NCBI GenBank assembly: GCA_958403605.1
Contig: CATXYA010000116.1
Location: 1-6,242, forward strand
Length of the DNA stretch: 6,242 bases
Direction: 5' to 3'
From: an uncultured Oscillospiraceae bacterium
GTDB taxonomy: Bacteria > Bacillota > Clostridia > Oscillospirales > Ruminococcaceae
The position numbers and the translations under genes are program-made. How positions within the stretch are numbered: the first letter of the stretch is position 1; every line of letters begins with the position of its first letter. The notes beneath the pieces were generated by a model, which worked only from the letters and a program-made list of their open reading frames with translations, was not told the origin of the DNA and searched no databases. Of the stretch, positions 6,221 to 6,242 are shown in pieces.

Positions 6221-6242
6221 ATCTATCAGACTTTAGGCCCTC

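Overview
This window looks like chromosomal DNA from a GC-rich member of the Firmicutes, probably class Clostridia. The reasons are a full transcriptional T-box leader in front of proS, strong AGGAGG-type ribosome binding sites, sigma-A promoters with extended -10 elements, and GC-rich codon use. The lineage is inferred; no rRNA or other marker is present. All supported genes lie on the plus strand.

Layout: (1) 1-152 holds a bidirectional hairpin terminator and a strong promoter. (2) 153-1694 is a complete guaA (glutamine-hydrolysing GMP synthase). It overlaps by 4 bases a metallophosphoesterase of unknown substrate (1691-2596), so the two probably form a translationally coupled pair. (3) 2597-2958 holds a promoter and a T-box leader with a proline specifier, antiterminator and terminator. 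(4) 2959-4680 is proS, a full-length bacterial prolyl-tRNA synthetase with an editing domain. (5) 4681-4789 holds a candidate promoter and a good ribosome binding site. (6) 4790-6079 is a second, divergent guaA-like gene. (7) 6080-6242 is an AT-richer intergenic tail with two inverted repeats.

The most interesting object is the second guaA-like gene. Its amidotransferase domain lacks about 84 residues, including the nucleophile Cys and the His/Glu of the catalytic triad, while the ATP-pyrophosphatase and dimerisation domains look intact. It is also interrupted by one in-frame TAG at 5321-5323, where the first copy has a Glu (GAG). No other disruption is visible, so this is a recent nonsense mutation, a sequencing error, or suppressed/read through. 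If full-length protein is made, the natural hypothesis is an ammonia-dependent XMP aminase, or a partner that borrows ammonia or a subunit from the first GuaA.

Functionally the window combines guanine nucleotide synthesis (XMP to GMP) with proline charging. proS expression should rise when uncharged tRNA-Pro accumulates. No purine riboswitch was seen before either guaA copy. The right edge drops in GC content and carries a long, nearly perfect palindrome. Because the 3' end of guaA is a known integration hotspot, the flank beyond the window deserves a look.
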